A DNA stretch of 64,000 nucleotides from Phymatolithon calcareum (GCA_977006965.1 OZ345375.1:2294001-2358000), one strand, 5' to 3'; positions 33,830-46,462 are shown, numbered from the stretch's first letter. The notes: generated by a model not told the origin, from the letters alone. Numbers and translations are program-made.

Positions 33830-36800
33830 GGTGGACTCGTTTCGCCGTGGAGAGCCACTGAAGGGGAAGAGGCGTCTGTGCGCCAGACGAATGGGCATCC
33901 GTAAAGATACACGCGAAATTTCTTGAGGACGTAGACGAAAGAAGAATGTTCTTAGTCCGGAATGGTCCAGTCAGATTCACGGTCACTGAATGCGTGACTC
34001 AGAAACTGGACAGGCTTGAGACCGCGAGGGTCGTAATGCTGTTGCAGCACAGCGCGAACGCCAATATCGCTGGCATCGGTAGAGAGAATGAACGGTTGTC
34101 CCATTGGGGAAAGGCGAGAACAGGACTGCGGGAAATGCGGTTCTGAAGTTCTCGTTCTGGAGTCCAAAAAACAGTTCCGAATTCTTCCGGCTTAAAGAAA
34201 CCAAAGGTGCAGCGATGTGAGCGAAACGAGGGGCGAATCGACGATAGAAGTTGGCGAGAGCGACTAAGCTTTTGACGTCCTTCTTCCCGGCAGAGGGTCT
34301 TTCGGCATGTTGTGGAGACGGAAAGCTTTTGACGGCGTCGACAAATGCCGGTTTCGGAAGTACCCCGTGTTGAGTAACCGCGTGATCCAAATACTCGATA
34401 TTGGCTGTGCCTAACTTGCATTGGCGAAGGTTCAGCTGACACTTGAAGAAGCGCAAACGGTTCAAAAATAACAAGTAAATCGCGAAGATGATTCTCGAAC
34501 GCTGAAGAAAACACGATTATGTCATCTAAGTAGATGAGTGCGCAATGGTAATTGAGACAACGAATAATGTAGGCCATGGTCTGCTGGAACAAAGCCGTTG
34601 CATTTATCCATCCGAAAGGTAATCGACGGCATTGATACAGGCCGGACCGAGTGGATTAAACGGTATTTTCCATTGATGAGTGGGCCAAAGGCAGTTGATG
34701 GAACCCAGAAGTAGCGTGAAGAGTGGAGAAATACTTCATGCCGTGCAAAGAGTCCAAAATATCATCCAAGTGTGGTAGCCTATACGCGCCTTGAAGAGTG
34801 GCTGTATTGAGGCGACCATCGAATAGGCTGCGCAGGTTCAGTGTCGATTGTGACGGGGGGATATTTCGCATAGTTTATGCGATGTTCAGCAGACAGGTTA
34901 GAATCGAGAGCAGTATCGTAGTCGAGAGTAGGTAAGCTTTCCTCAAAAAAGAAAGAGGCTTCATCTGGAGCAAGCGATGCCGGTGGTAAACAGAAATCCG
35001 AGAGTATGTCGGACCAGGATAAATAAGCCTGTTGCTCGGAAATGCGTATAGTCCAGATAGGTACTACGTTGACGTCGTGAAAAGTGTGAACGACGGACAA
35101 GAGCAGTCCCTTAGGTAACCGTGCGAGAATCGACATCGGTATTGCCTCTATTATGTGCATGTTAACGCACGATGTGTCGAAAACAGCGTTAGAGACACAT
35201 ATGTGGAACCGTGTCGTGGAAGTCACGTTTGGGACAGCCAAACCCACAGGAGAGCGCGGTGTGGAGGAGAATTGGGCCACCATGAGCTCCTGTTGCCGAG
35301 GAATAATCGTCACATCATCGGACAGAGTGAGGTAGGTCTCCGGAACAGGAACAGTGACAAAGTACGCATACTCAGGAGAAAAAGATGGGTTAGGAGAGCG
35401 GAACATGAAGGACTGATCGTGTAAGTTGATAACAGCGTGGTTGCTGATGAGAAATTCCAAACCGAGTATAACATCGTGCGAGAGATTGTTGCAGACGATA
35501 ACATCTGTTGTGACAGAAATTATATTTGCGAGCGAGAGAGGAAAACGAACAGCGCCTTTGACGGAGAGCAGAGATACTTTGGCACACGAGAGACGGAGCG
35601 CTGGATCGAAGAGATTCAGAGATTTGTCCTTGGAACGCATTTTGTCGAACAGATTAGTAGTGATGTACGTGCGTTCGGCACCAGTGTCAACCAAGGCAGT
35701 GAAGAACTATGAATCAGGTTGAGGATCTCGATGGATGCCGTGAATCGAGAGGTTGACTTCAGCTGAGCGCAGATGGAGACACCGCAAATAGTTTGGCGTG
35801 AGTCGATGGACATTGACCATGGATCTTGGATAGGGCTGGCACGCCATGGAGAGATGCCAGCCGATCCTAGTTTTCTGAATCGCGAGGCGAGCGGAGCCAG
35901 GACTTAGGCCAACAGTTCTCGCGCAGTATCCACGTATGTGCGAGCGAAGACCTATGCTTGGCGTACCGAGGAAGCGAATTGAAACCATGGTTTGAAGGGT
36001 TCGTGTCCCGCGTATCCTTGGCGATGTAATCGTCCTCGATAGAACAATCATGAGAAGGGCTCCCGCAGCGCAAAAATTTCGTAGAACGCTGGGCTGACAC
36101 GCGTCTCGAGTTCCGAGAGGACTTTTCCGGTACATCGCTAGGTTTGCGGTCGGCGTACATACTTTTCAGTGCGTCCCCAGCGGAGGAAATCTTTGCAATC
36201 GACTGAATGAGGGTCGAATTGTCGCTGTCCCAAGGTACCTGTGCAGACCGGGGCCGCTTCTGCACTGGCGGGACGAGGATGAGTGGAGCATAAATATGTA
36301 GTGGGGTCGTACATGTTGTAGGCACGTGCAGTAGAGCAAGATGAGCGAGCCTCAGTCTTCGCTTGGTAGTGCTTGATGAGCGCAGATCTATATGCAGATG
36401 ACGAAGAGGCCGGTAAGGAGTTCATCTTGCGTTCGTACGAGCGTATGGATTCAATAAAAACGGACAGAGTCCAGTTAGACTCACCCCAGTACAAGATTAG
36501 GTGGTCTAAATGCTCTATCAAATCCGGCTCGGATGGACGTAAAGAGTCGAGAAGGCGAGCAACGATTTCGTCTTCAACAGCACCAGAAACATTTTTACCA
36601 GCCGGAGTGGTAATACCGTACATCTCCTAGTGGAGAGCGTTGGATGAAATGCGAACGACTCCGCGGCGAAGTAAGTCTTCCTCCTTGGCCAAATGGCGGT
36701 CAAATGCTCATTGACGTCCATATTCGGAGGTTTGACGTAGCGAGAAAGAGCGCTGGTGAGGTCCGCCGTGGGTTTCGGCTACACGCGATCGTTAGAGAGC

Positions 36801-37400
36801 GCGAATTCCAAAATACAGACAGGGGAACACGGCGTGTGCGGACCGTCGCTGGGTTCTTGTGACGCGATGTGCTCCTCCACGACATCTTGGATAGAACGGC
36901 AGTTCCGAAGTTCGGCGGTGAGGAGACGAGCGATATCCACCGGGTTACGGACGTTGAGATCTCGGCAGAGTTCGGCGGCTCCCGAGATCCAGTACGAGGC
37001 GTTCATATCCGGGCACTACAGGAAGGTGTCGTGCAGTTTCTGTTGGGCGACAATAATTTGTCGCGCCATGTAGTTCTGTTCCACGGCGTTTTGCGTCCCC
37101 ATAGCTGGAAATAGGATGAAACGAAACGGCGGGGCAAGTACCAGAACGGCGAAACGACGTTTGCGATGTGGCGAGGCGCGAAGCGGGAAAATGTTCAGCG
37201 AGGTGAGCGCAAAGCAAGAGCTGTGCGCGAGGCATGAAAACGAGTAGCAGATCTAACATGTAACGTCCGGGTTGGCTGTGCGTAGATACGTGCGTTCGCG
37301 AAGGTACACTAGAGGGCACTCCGCACAGTAAAGTCGTCTGTGCGGGTTCGTTTATTCGGAAACGTGAGCCCGTGGAGACGGTGAATGTCTCCATTATTGT
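33830..37400 (-). mobile_element. Ty3/gypsy retrotransposon 2, decayed and 3'-truncated
   Basis: Minus-strand order: a probable gag (37,394-36,945 and 36,623-36,138, with RLLDSLRPSEPDLIEHL); an aspartic protease with the MVDTGAERTYI motif at 35,694; a linker; reverse transcriptase in pieces (34,871-34,656, DGRLNTATLQGAYRLPHLDD; 34,592-34,000, YLDDIIVFSS); and the start of RNase H (TDASDIG) fading out at about 33,830 (VYVLKKFRVYLYG). In RT motif A the catalytic Asp is replaced (STLHATSGFHQL). No integrase or LTR pair was found. The 3' end abuts repeat S. Confidence 0.75.
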
Positions 37401-37576
37401 GTTGTGTTTGGTTGTGTGTTGGGTGTGTTTTGGGTTTCTCTTCCTCTCTCGCTATGCTATGTGAACTTGGCTAGCTATTTATACTAAAATCTCCCGGATG
37501 TACTCAACGATGATTGGAAAAAGTGCAGTGAAAGATCTCTCTGAGGTGCGCATCAAAATGCTCACTCAAAAGCATG

Positions 37577-37632
37577 ACAAGAACAATAATTTAAATAATT
37601 ACAATAGCAGTTATTTTTTCCAATGCTTTGTC
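37577..37632. repeat. hAT right-end fragment
   Basis: About 55 bases matching the right end of the hAT element at 12,130-12,183 (AACAATAATTTAAATAATTAC, with CCAATGCTTTG as the terminus). The terminal bases complement CAAAGCA exactly. No left end was found nearby, so this is an isolated end or a very short deletion derivative. Confidence 0.55.
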
Positions 37633-37878
37633 CAAAATGGGCGAATCTCTGAAAATGCCCTTTCCCGGAGCTTCTTGGTTTAGCTCCTGGTCGCAACTAT
37701 AGATAGCATCTCCGTTATCGAAGGCGGCGAGGTCGACGATCATGGACTGAGCCGCTTTGTCAATGTGCTTTTGCTTCGCCTCGGAAAGGTTGTGGATGAT
37801 TGTCCTATCGCATGTCTTTGAGAAGTGGCCGGTGTGTTCACACGGGGAGTAGCGACGGGCCCTTATTTCGGACTGCAA
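37633..37878 (-). pseudogene. Zinc-knuckle C-terminal relic
   Basis: A minus frame with CEHTGHFSKTCDR, then KHIDKAAQSMIVDLAAFD. It matches a second relic at 50,945-50,700 (CEHTGHFSQTC, INKAAQSMIIELTAYDGGD). It is a C-terminal zinc-binding tail of an unidentified mobile-element protein. Confidence 0.5.
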
Positions 37879-38895
37879 GTAAGGCTTCTTACGCTTTCAG
37901 CCCGGCTTAGCCATAAAGTCAAACGGCACCAAATCATCCTAGCGTCAAGCAGACTAGTGCTCGGCGTACGCAAAGAAGGACAAGAACAGGGTGGGAGACC
38001 AAAAGAAAAGGGGGAGAGACTGAATGTGACTGAAGAAAATGGTACACCCCAAAAGGGGTAAACCGGAATAAACGGTGTATCGTCCTCGGAGCACACTTCC
38101 CAGATTTATGACTGAGTGAGCTCGACGAGGAAAAGTTGCACCCGGATCCTGGCATGATAGTTTCGAATCTGCTGGAAATGGAGTCATTGTATGGATGTGC
38201 ACGGAGCACGCTCCACAGCCTTGCGGGAACTCCAGCGGTCGTACTGATCTGACACGAGCGCGAGCCTTCGCGTCACAGGTCTGTGAGAGCTCAACGATTA
38301 GAGCACCGGAGCGATAGAGACGCGAATGAAGAATAAAGAAACGAAAACAAGGAAGAAAAAAGAAGGCGAATGATGTCGGTGTCGTCGTCAAGCGAGGACC
38401 TTGGCTTGGCCGTCGACCTTAGTACTAACACAGGAAGTGACAAGTTCGGCCCTTCGCGTCATAGACCTTGTGATACGTCTGTTGGCGGGAAAGTCGAGTG
38501 ACTTCGCGCTCGGTGCACAAGTTTCAGCAGGACTCTTGTTAGCATACGAAGAAAGTGGGAGATCATTCGCGTTCTTGTGTTCAGTGTTGGATGAGGCGGC
38601 CAAATAATCTTGCTCCGGTGCAGCTGCTTCAAGACGGTCGACAGATACGCGCTCAACGAAATTACCAATCTTGAAAACTGCGGTTGTGTCCTCAAGCTCA
38701 ATAATTTCGAATGGGCCGAACCCGGCAGGAAGGAGTTTGTGTCTATCTCACACAGGTCTTTTTTAGTCGCGCCGCAGAAACGCACGCTGTCCGACAGCCA
38801 GAGCATTCGGCTGTCTTCGTACGCGTACGTCATATCCACGCTTTTGACGAAGTTGTGTTTGTCAGCATTGCTTGACGCGTCGCTCACCAATGACT

Positions 38896-39537
38896 TCAAG
38901 CGGTGTAACCGCACAGATCGAATTGGTTTCGGGTCTGCACGCTCAGGCGAAGTAGCTGCCCTGATAATAAAAGGCGGTGGCAGTCGGGATAGACCCAGCT
39001 CGAATGGTGCATAGCCAGTCGTCGCTTGCACTTGCGAGTTGTCTGCGAACAATATTGCATCGGAAAACAAATCCCAGTCGCAAAGATGATCTCTGATTTG
39101 AGAGTACGGTTGTAAAGTTCGACCTGCCCGTTCGTCTGAGGGTGATAAGACGTGGTCGCAATGCTCTTGACCCCCAGAATTCGGCAAACTTCAAGCATGA
39201 ACTTTGAGCCAAATTGTCCGCCATTGACGGTGAGTAGACTAACAGGGGTGCCGAAGTTGCATAACCGATACGTCATGAACGCTCGAGTCTCTGAAAAGGT
39301 GTAGATTGAACTTATTGGGAAAACCTCTCTCAGTTTGCTAATTCGATCGCTTATGACCAAAATGTACCGATGATCGCGTGGGGTTCGAATGAGTTCACCC
39401 ATGAGGTCCATCGCAACCTCTTCGAGGGGGGCTTTGGCGGGGAATTGCTTAAGCGGACGCCGGCGATATTTCTGACCAGACCGTTCACGTGCACAACTGT
39501 TGCAATCCAGTGCCTTGCAATAACAGTCCGCTGCCAT
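38896..39537 (-). pseudogene. Gypsy integrase
   Basis: 213 codons with the HHCC tail (CNSCARERSGQKY) and the DDE core. D1 lies in AMDLMGEL, the D2 position reads LTVNGGQF (Val instead of Asp, a GAC-to-GTC change near 39,228), and E lies in NGQVELYNRTL. The frame shifts at about 39,040 and continues in 39,187-38,459. The catalytic replacement and the frameshift indicate an inactive copy. Confidence 0.75.
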
Positions 39538-40217
39538 TGATGGCCAGTAAAATCGCTTGCGTAGAGTACGTTACATCTTTCGTCCTCCTCTATGACCTGC
39601 AGAGGCGGGGCAGTATGCAGGTTGATAACGCGCGCGCACAATGTCGCAGGGACCACTATCTGCGAGGATGTATAGACGCATCGCACGAAAATCCGGACTG
39701 CGTATCTTCTTGAAACGAGGACGGTTCGCCGCGATTAATACCTCTCCAGATTTCAGTCCAGAAATCATCCTTCAGCTGAGCATCACACAACTCTTGGTCA
39801 TCGATAGCGCTTGGTAGGGTTTCATAGTCAGGTAATGACGCCGAATCTTCAGTGGGATTTTTCATTAGGAAGCGCGTTGTCATTGTCTTCCAATTCGTCT
39901 GCACTGATGCAATCCGTCTCATTTTCACTTTCCACCCCCAGTGCAAAGAGGCATGGAATATCGAAGTCAAGATGTCCAGTTTTTGGTGCATTTGTTGGTA
40001 CCGTGGAGGCTGCATCCGCTTGGCAATTCGTTTTTCCCGGGCAGTACTTCACAACGAAATCGTACTCAGCTAGACGGAGTCGCCAACGCATTAGCCTTCC
40101 GCTTGGATCAGTAACATACATCAGCCATCGAAGAGCGCTGTGGTCCGAATTTACAACAAACCGCGTTCCCATGAGGTATGATCTGCATATTAGCACGCCG
40201 TATACAAGCGCCAGACT

Positions 40218-42176
40218 CTATTTCTCCGTCATCGAGTAGTTTCTCTCTGCCTTTGAAAGCGTGCAACTCCAAAATCCAATTGGCTTCCGCTCTCCGTCTT
40301 TCTGTTCCTGGAAAAGTGTGCATCCCACTTGATGTTGGTAGGCATCGGTATCCAGTGAGAATTTTCCGTCAGGCTTTCGTAGCGCAAGAACAGGGGTGCT
40401 GGTGACCGCTAATTTTAGAGATTCATAAGACTTTGACTGATTCTCATCGAATGCAGGTAATGGCCTAGATGATTTTGATGGAGGACCCTTCAGTAAATCA
40501 TAGAGCGGGGATGCAATGTCTGCGAAGTTTCGAATGAATCTGCGGTACACGTTCACAAGTCCAAGAAAGGATCGCAACTCTGTAACGGTTGACGGATGTG
40601 CAGCTTCACGCAAGGACTTGGTTGCCGCTTCCGGAACAGAAAGTTTGCCAGGTTGAATTGTGGGTCCGAGATAAGAGACCGTATCTGTCAAAAACTCGCA
40701 CTTGACGATATGCAACGTTATGCCTGCGTCATGGAGTTTGCCCAAAATGTCATCAACGTGTCTGATGTGTTCCTCGGCGGTAGAACTGAAAATAATGACA
40801 TCGTCAATGTAGGCAAGACATGTTTTCCAAGTGTAGCCCGCGGGAATGATGTCCAGTGCGCGCTGAAAAGTTGCTGGGGCATTAGTGAGTCCGAAAGGCA
40901 TTCGCGTAAATTCTAAAAGTCCATCGAATGTAACAAACGCCGTTTTCTCCTGGTCTTCCTTAGCCACAAGAACCTGCCAAAAGCCGGCATTCGCGAGTAA
41001 TGTAGTGAACCAACGAGCCTCCCCAAGACTGTCGATACAGTCGCCGAGTCGCGGAAGAGGGTACGCATCGCGCTTAGTCACCGCGTTCAGGTGGCGAAAG
41101 TCAACGCAGAGTCGTAGGGAGTCGTCCGGCTTTGGCACAAGAACAACATGGGACGCCCGCGCACTTTTGCTAGGAATAATGACGCCTTTGCGCAGCATCT
41201 TATCGACATGCTGCTGAATAACTTCTCTTTTTATGAAGCCAGATCGATATGGTGCCTGTCTGATAGGCCTGGTGTCACCCATGAGGTCGATGTGGTGGGT
41301 AGTGGTATTAATGGAACCGAGCTGACCAGTCCAGAAGCCTTCATATTTGTGGAGCATGGCGCGAATTTCGTCACGTTTTTCGATTTGAGCCTTATTCAAA
41401 TCTATATCCTCCACCCTTACAACATCCTTGTTCTTGACCTGTTTGGTATGGCTTCGGTCACCATCTGGCCGTAACGCTAAACATTTTCTCGTATCGGCTA
41501 CGAGAAGCTCGGTGACGTTATCTGCGTACTCCCCTTCTGTTTGCGAATCATCGTCAAAGTCGACACCAACCAGCGATTCCAAGTTCAGTGGAGCGGGTAT
41601 AATGGCATCGGGCATGGCGCGAAGTAGTGACACCGCCGTACCCTTTTGTAGCGAGACATCCGTGCTGGTGAAATTCGCCATCAATACACAGAACGGTTTC
41701 TCGGATTCGAATTCCACGATAGCATTGGAAAAAAAACCCCGGTCCTTCTCACAGAAACGAGAATTAGGGGTGAGGGTAAACGTTCCAGTACGACGCGTAA
41801 CCAACGGAACCCAGGTTTGCGTACTGGCTTGCAATATAATGCGCTTCGAAGAATATGCCCTATTGGGCTTCCGCCGCGGATGCGTTTTCTGGCCTTTCCT
41901 CGACTTCCGGTCAATTCCCTTCGGCACAGACGAATTATCTTCGCCATGCAGCACCGCTGTATTCTGCTTCTGCTTTCGCGGACGGATGATCGGGACTTCG
42001 GAGCCGTCATCCATCAGAAGAACTGCGAGCCGCGGTGCAATAGCGATAACAAACTTGTCAAGAAATTGGCATCTTAGGATGTAGGGAACGGCAAGACGCT
42101 GGCAGACAATAAACGATTCCTTCACCACGCGGTTTCTAATATGAAATATGAGATCCGCGGTCCCGACGCATGCCAA
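40218..42176 (-). CDS. pol: Gypsy protease/reverse transcriptase ORF
   Basis: 652 uninterrupted codons, the longest frame in the window. All reverse-transcriptase motifs are readable, including the catalytic YIDD box. In motif A the usual LD is LA (TTLLANAGFWQV), so one metal-binding Asp appears lost. It continues into RNase H (LDTDAYQHQVG), where the frame stops. The preceding protease part lies in another frame, 42,503-42,249. The chain is unlikely to be functional as it stands. Confidence 0.8.
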   Translation of the reverse strand: MACVGTADLIFHIRNRVVKESFIVCQRLAVPYILRCQFLDKFVIAIAPRLAVLLMDDGSEVPIIRPRKQKQNTAVLHGEDNSSVPKGIDRKSRKGQKTHPRRKPNRAYSSKRIILQASTQTWVPLVTRRTGTFTLTPNSRFCEKDRGFFSNAIVEFESEKPFCVLMANFTSTDVSLQKGTAVSLLRAMPDAIIPAPLNLESLVGVDFDDDSQTEGEYADNVTELLVADTRKCLALRPDGDRSHTKQVKNKDVVRVEDIDLNKAQIEKRDEIRAMLHKYEGFWTGQLGSINTTTHHIDLMGDTRPIRQAPYRSGFIKREVIQQHVDKMLRKGVIIPSKSARASHVVLVPKPDDSLRLCVDFRHLNAVTKRDAYPLPRLGDCIDSLGEARWFTTLLANAGFWQVLVAKEDQEKTAFVTFDGLLEFTRMPFGLTNAPATFQRALDIIPAGYTWKTCLAYIDDVIIFSSTAEEHIRHVDDILGKLHDAGITLHIVKCEFLTDTVSYLGPTIQPGKLSVPEAATKSLREAAHPSTVTELRSFLGLVNVYRRFIRNFADIASPLYDLLKGPPSKSSRPLPAFDENQSKSYESLKLAVTSTPVLALRKPDGKFSLDTDAYQHQVGCTLFQEQKDGERKPIGFWSCTLSKAERNYSMTEK

Positions 42177-42467
42177 TTTATTACCATTCTCGTCTTGAAC
42201 TGGCGGAAGAGTCTCACGTCTTATGCGCTTTCGAGCTTCGTCTGAAAGTTAATCTTCACAGACAAAATTAAGGCCTGCTCCTGTGTCAAGAACAGCAAAA
42301 ACGTTGCATAGTGCTAGAGCATGGTCGCCAATCATTGCCCGAGCCTTGTAGTCTCGAGCGGTTAAGGTGCAGATTACACTCCCCTTCTGATAACCTTGCG
42401 CTTTCCATGGGCCAAATTGTGCACCAGGAGAGCTCCTCATTTTCGCACGCTGAGATACGATGGACGC

Positions 42468-42675
42468 TGTGGCGTCCAGCGCCACTATCATACTCCTATA
42501 CAAATAGCTCCCTTCAAATTGTCATTACAGCTTGCATTTACAGCAAGCAATTACAGATAGCATTACAGTCATTACATTACCATAGGCTTCGATTCGTACT
42601 TACACCATGAAGAATCACCAAGGGCAAACCCTAGAACCGCTGCTTACAGCTTACAAAGTGCTTACACTGTAAGCA
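42468..42675 (-). repeat. LTR-like repeat R, copy 2
   Basis: 208 bases. On the minus strand it starts TGCTTACAGTGTAAGCAC and ends GACGCCACA, so it has TG...CA-type ends. It lies between a gag relic (upstream) and the gypsy protease (downstream), which implies a solo LTR or the junction of two elements. Confidence 0.65.
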
Positions 42676-42677
42676 CC

Positions 42678-43589
42678 TCAGCGGCGGCGCCTGCGGCGGG
42701 CTAGGAAGCCGATTCGCGGCTTCCAGATTCTTCCATTGATCCAATTCTCATACTGGCTAGTCATCTTTTGATCCAATGTTTTTTCTATAAAGGTCGGCAC
42801 TTCACGCCGCCCTCGTCGCTCCGCCAGGGAACAACCCGACCAAAACCAGTGTGCCATCCTGCGCGATTCACAACCCCACATTTGCGCCCCCTGGATCGTT
42901 TCCCGAGTTTGAGTCTGAAAGACTGAGAGTGGGACTTTCTGGTCTCCGTGGGGCTCTACGTCCACGGGAAACAGCTGGCGCGGCCGGGATTGGCGTTCCA
43001 CTGCTATCATGACCTGTTTCAAACCCAATGGATAGAAGAACGCGGACAATTCCGTCCATCCTTAGATCAGCCAATGAAAGACGGCCTGATGCAGGGAGGT
43101 AGCTGTCTCGCGGCACCTTAATTTTGGTTGCCAATGTAAGCTTCTCAAAATTTGTGACAATTTCGCTGGATTTGCTAGGGCAATCAGGTTTGTAACGTTT
43201 GGCAAACAACGGCGATGTAAGCCGCATGTTGGTCGAAATATCCTGGTCTCGGGGTTGAGCTGCGACTTCTTGGAGCTGGAACTATGCGAGAACTCCCGCC
43301 CTGTCGGTCAAGTGCAAGGGCCACCTCAACAGCCGAAGGAGAGTGAGCAATATCCATGATAGCGCTCTCGGCGGCACGTTCTGCCTCTTCCGTCGCGTAA
43401 AAAATGGGACCTGCGCCCGCAGAAGTCGAGTCTGATAGGGTCGAGTGTTGTTGTAGTGACGCTGAGGTCCCTCGTTTCTTGCCTTCTCGAGAGTGCATAT
43501 CTCAGCCCGCAAAGCTGCAACACCTTCCCAGCTCTCGCATAAGTTTGCATACATGTCTCAAGCTGAAACGGTTTCACGTGATGAACCAA
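42678..43589 (-). pseudogene. Gag relic of an LTR retrotransposon
   Basis: Overlapping minus frames (43,589-43,184, 43,227-42,868, 43,049-42,678) with a Ser/Arg/Pro-rich body and a C-terminal zinc-like region (MAHWFWSGCSLAERRGRR). It aligns with 24,085-24,281. Frameshifts are frequent. The element ends in repeat R. Confidence 0.5.
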
Positions 43590-43599
43590 ACTTGAAAAT

Positions 43600-45340
43600 C
43601 AAAATAGATGCAAAAAGCAATCCATCAGAGTTTACAGATACTGGGAGTGTATGATTGAATTAATTTCGATTCACCGAAACTAGTCGCTTCGCTGAATCCC
43701 AACTAGTGTCTTTTCAAGCGGCAGAAATTTATGCATCGTTATGCATGAGAGCGCTAGACCATGCAGAAGACCCTACTTACCCATTGAGGTGCTCAGTGGC
43801 CACTTCTCTCTGGATTGGAAAAGGGAGGGTCACAGTGGACTGCTCCATTTGCTTCACGTCTTATATGAGTCTTGATATCAGTTCTTCTGTTGAATTTTTT
43901 CCTGCATTTGCAAAAGAATCTCTTATTAGTCTGTTGAGAAATACATCGCTCTACAGTCTTTTAGTTCATTGCGATTTCTCCTTTCCCCATCGACACTGAT
44001 ACTCGACATGAACTTACATGGGCTGAGGTTTTGTGTCCTTTCATGGACTAATTCGACGCGAAGCTGGATTCACAACCCGGATTCTTACACTTGAATCTCA
44101 GTTTGATCTGTGGATGGTGCTCATTCCTGTGCTTTGAGGCATGCGCTGCAGATCGTGTACAATGCAAAAAATGTCAGAATGGTCAAGAACATAGAAGGGG
44201 AAATGAAATGATCGACAGAGATGTTCGTACGCCGGCCTGGGCTCGCGTCCGCGCGTGTCTCGCCAGTGGCAAATTGGGCACCAGAAAAATGATTACCCCC
44301 TTCCCGCATGGGAAGGTGCACTCAAGCTTTTATTTTAGCTATCGCAGATCCAGCTGTTGAAGGACAGCTCTGCATAAGCGGCGTTGGCCGTAATCTAGGC
44401 TAGGATAATCACCGCTCGGCATTTGCCATGAATGCAATGAAATTGAAAAACAAGAAAACGCGGGAACAAAACAAATCATACTACTACACAAGTTGACAGA
44501 AAAATCGCGAAAGGGAATCTCCCCAACGGAAGATGATCTTGGAAACTCGGGGTATGCAAGGTTAGTCGCAAACGCAAGGGACAAGGCATGTTGATGATTC
44601 CGGACCGAGAAGCTAGGCGGATCGGGAGTAACGGCCGCTGCGGCCGAGTGCTGCCGCTCCCGCTATCCGGTGATGCATGAACTCCGCCACGCCAACCGTG
44701 TCCCCGTTCTATCTTGATTTTTCCTTCGGCTTGGAAGCATACCGGCGCGAGCAAGCGATAAAAAGAGTACAGGTACATTTATCGGACAGCATCTAGCTGC
44801 AGACATTGCACTCCCTCGGAAACGAACTGGATGAAGACCCTGTAGCTGAAGAACTCATTTGGACTCACTGAGACAAGGGAAGGGGCATTTACGAAGCACT
44901 TCTTCACGCTCCCTTGCATACATGCTGTCTGCAGTGCGTAGCTATTGGGACGGCTGAAATAAAAGTGGTTTCTGCCCGTTCGTGAAACATACAGGTGTAC
45001 CTTCTCGACCAAGTTCTTCCACGAGTCACATGCAAATCACGCCACACTTTTGCTGTGGAAAGTCAACCCGGCATAGCAGCAAAAGTGGATGAGCGTTCCG
45101 TTGAAATTGGAGATATTTCGAGACTAGAAAAAAAAATCATACAATGTCAAGGAGTACACACTATTTAAATTGAGGGGCACAACCCGACAAGGCCTCATTG
45201 AAGGATCAATTACTTCATCCGGCCTTGTTGAGTAAAACAAAAACAGACGAACCTCAAAAGTTCCAGTCTAATTGTGTAGCAAGTAGGAGAAGAGCTGCTC
45301 CGATCCATACGTACCATGAAATTAAGAGCTAAAACATGCA
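43600..45340. other. No supported gene
   Basis: About 1.7 kb with frames up to 100 codons on both strands. None has a recognised domain or a second copy in the window. Confidence 0.35.
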
Positions 45341-45348
45341 AACGTATA

Positions 45349-46462
45349 CAGTCAAACCTCGATAACTGGATGGCTTGGGTCGAGGAGTCAGAAATCCAGA
45401 TATCGAGGATATTCCAGGAGTGAATTCATATCATATCGCAAAGACTACACGTGTAGCGCAGCAGCCCGTGTCGCAGAGGCAGCCGACGTGTAGTTGCGGC
45501 AATCGATGCCGCCAGGGAGCAGAGAAGCGGATGGTGATGCGATAGTATATACTTCAATAGTTGCAATTGTTGGCGGCATTAGGCTCGTGGGAACTGTCCG
45601 GCCCGGAACTGCAACATCACTGGAGGATCATGGTGACACCGATGTATTAGTGTATACAAGCTCCAGGCGTTTCTGGGTTTATCGTTGCATCATCCAGTGT
45701 GATTAGCTCCTCTACATCCTCTGCGTGAAGTCTGTCGCTGACAATGGCGGGCATATTCCCAACTCGGACCGCTCGAAGATGGCGACGGACCGACCGGAAA
45801 GTCACGAAAGTAGATGGATGGTCCGCGGATAGCAGAGATCCAGAGGGGCTTGCGCAGGCCAAATGTGGCAGGGATAACTGGCATTCGCATGCTAATTGCG
45901 GACATACTTGCAGACGCTGAAAAACCGGATTACAAAGAAGCAATTGTAGAAATTCTCACATTTGCAGCTGTGGATTGGGCGGCACTAACTAGATTGGGCT
46001 TGCCATGACTTCATAGGGCTGCACAGGCGCAAGTGAGCTCGGTCGCTGATGAATTATGTGGTAGCTAAAATCGTGTTCGACGGCATTGCCGGGATCGGGA
46101 TTGCTATCACTATGGATGGCTGAATGCTGGCGCATTGTCAACAGTCCTGGTAGACGCGATTGGTAATAAGATGCGCGTACACTCGAGACCGAGGTCTGGC
46201 CGCCATGGGCATGGCTGGCTTGGAAGGCACAGCTCGCCTCTCGGGTCAGCCATGTGTAGAATATGCACCGTTGCACATACTCAATATTTTATATATTTTT
46301 AAGGTAGGTGCCCTGCATCGGTAGTCTGGATATTCTACTGAGTAATCTGAATATCTTAAAATTTAGATAATTTTTCGTCTAAACGGTATTTGTGGACGCA
46401 CGCAGTATTCTAAAAACCGAGGGTATAGGCTTAAAGAGGTTCTAATTATCGAGGGTTGACTG
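45349..46462. mobile_element. Tigger/pogo-type element with terminal inverted repeats
   Basis: The left end begins CAGTCAAACCTCGATAACTGG and the right end, inverted, begins CAGTCAACCCTCGATAATTAG. Each is flanked by TA, the target duplicated by Tc1/mariner elements. CAGTc.aaCCTCGATAa is the classic terminal signature of pogo/Tigger transposons. The 1.1 kb interior has only short frames and no recognisable transposase, so it is a non-autonomous or decayed copy, unrelated in its ends to the pogo copies A-E. Confidence 0.75.

Larger units (their letters stand above)
37900..42503 (-). mobile_element. Ty3/gypsy retrotransposon 1, pol region
   Basis: Minus-strand order: protease (AVLDTGAGLNF, 42,503-42,249); a 652-codon frame 42,176-40,218 with the rest of protease and a full reverse transcriptase (LRLCVDFRHLNAVTKRDAYPL, RMPFGLTNAPATFQRAL, YIDDVIIFSS near 40,800); the start of RNase H; the rest of RNase H at 40,196-39,849; and integrase at 39,537-38,896 (zinc Cys pair C.SC, MDLMGEL, YHPQTNGQVELYNRTL). 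Frameshifts break each junction. The second catalytic Asp of integrase is Val (LTVNGGQF). No LTR pair was located; the 5' side ends in repeat R. Confidence 0.85.

Noticed and set aside
37863-38391. Overlapping minus frames rich in Phe, Ser and Leu
   Set aside because: They vary by frame, carry no domain and lie in the tail of the decayed gypsy element.
41428-42084. 218-codon plus frame
   Set aside because: It is antisense to the intact gypsy reverse-transcriptase ORF and has no recognisable domain.
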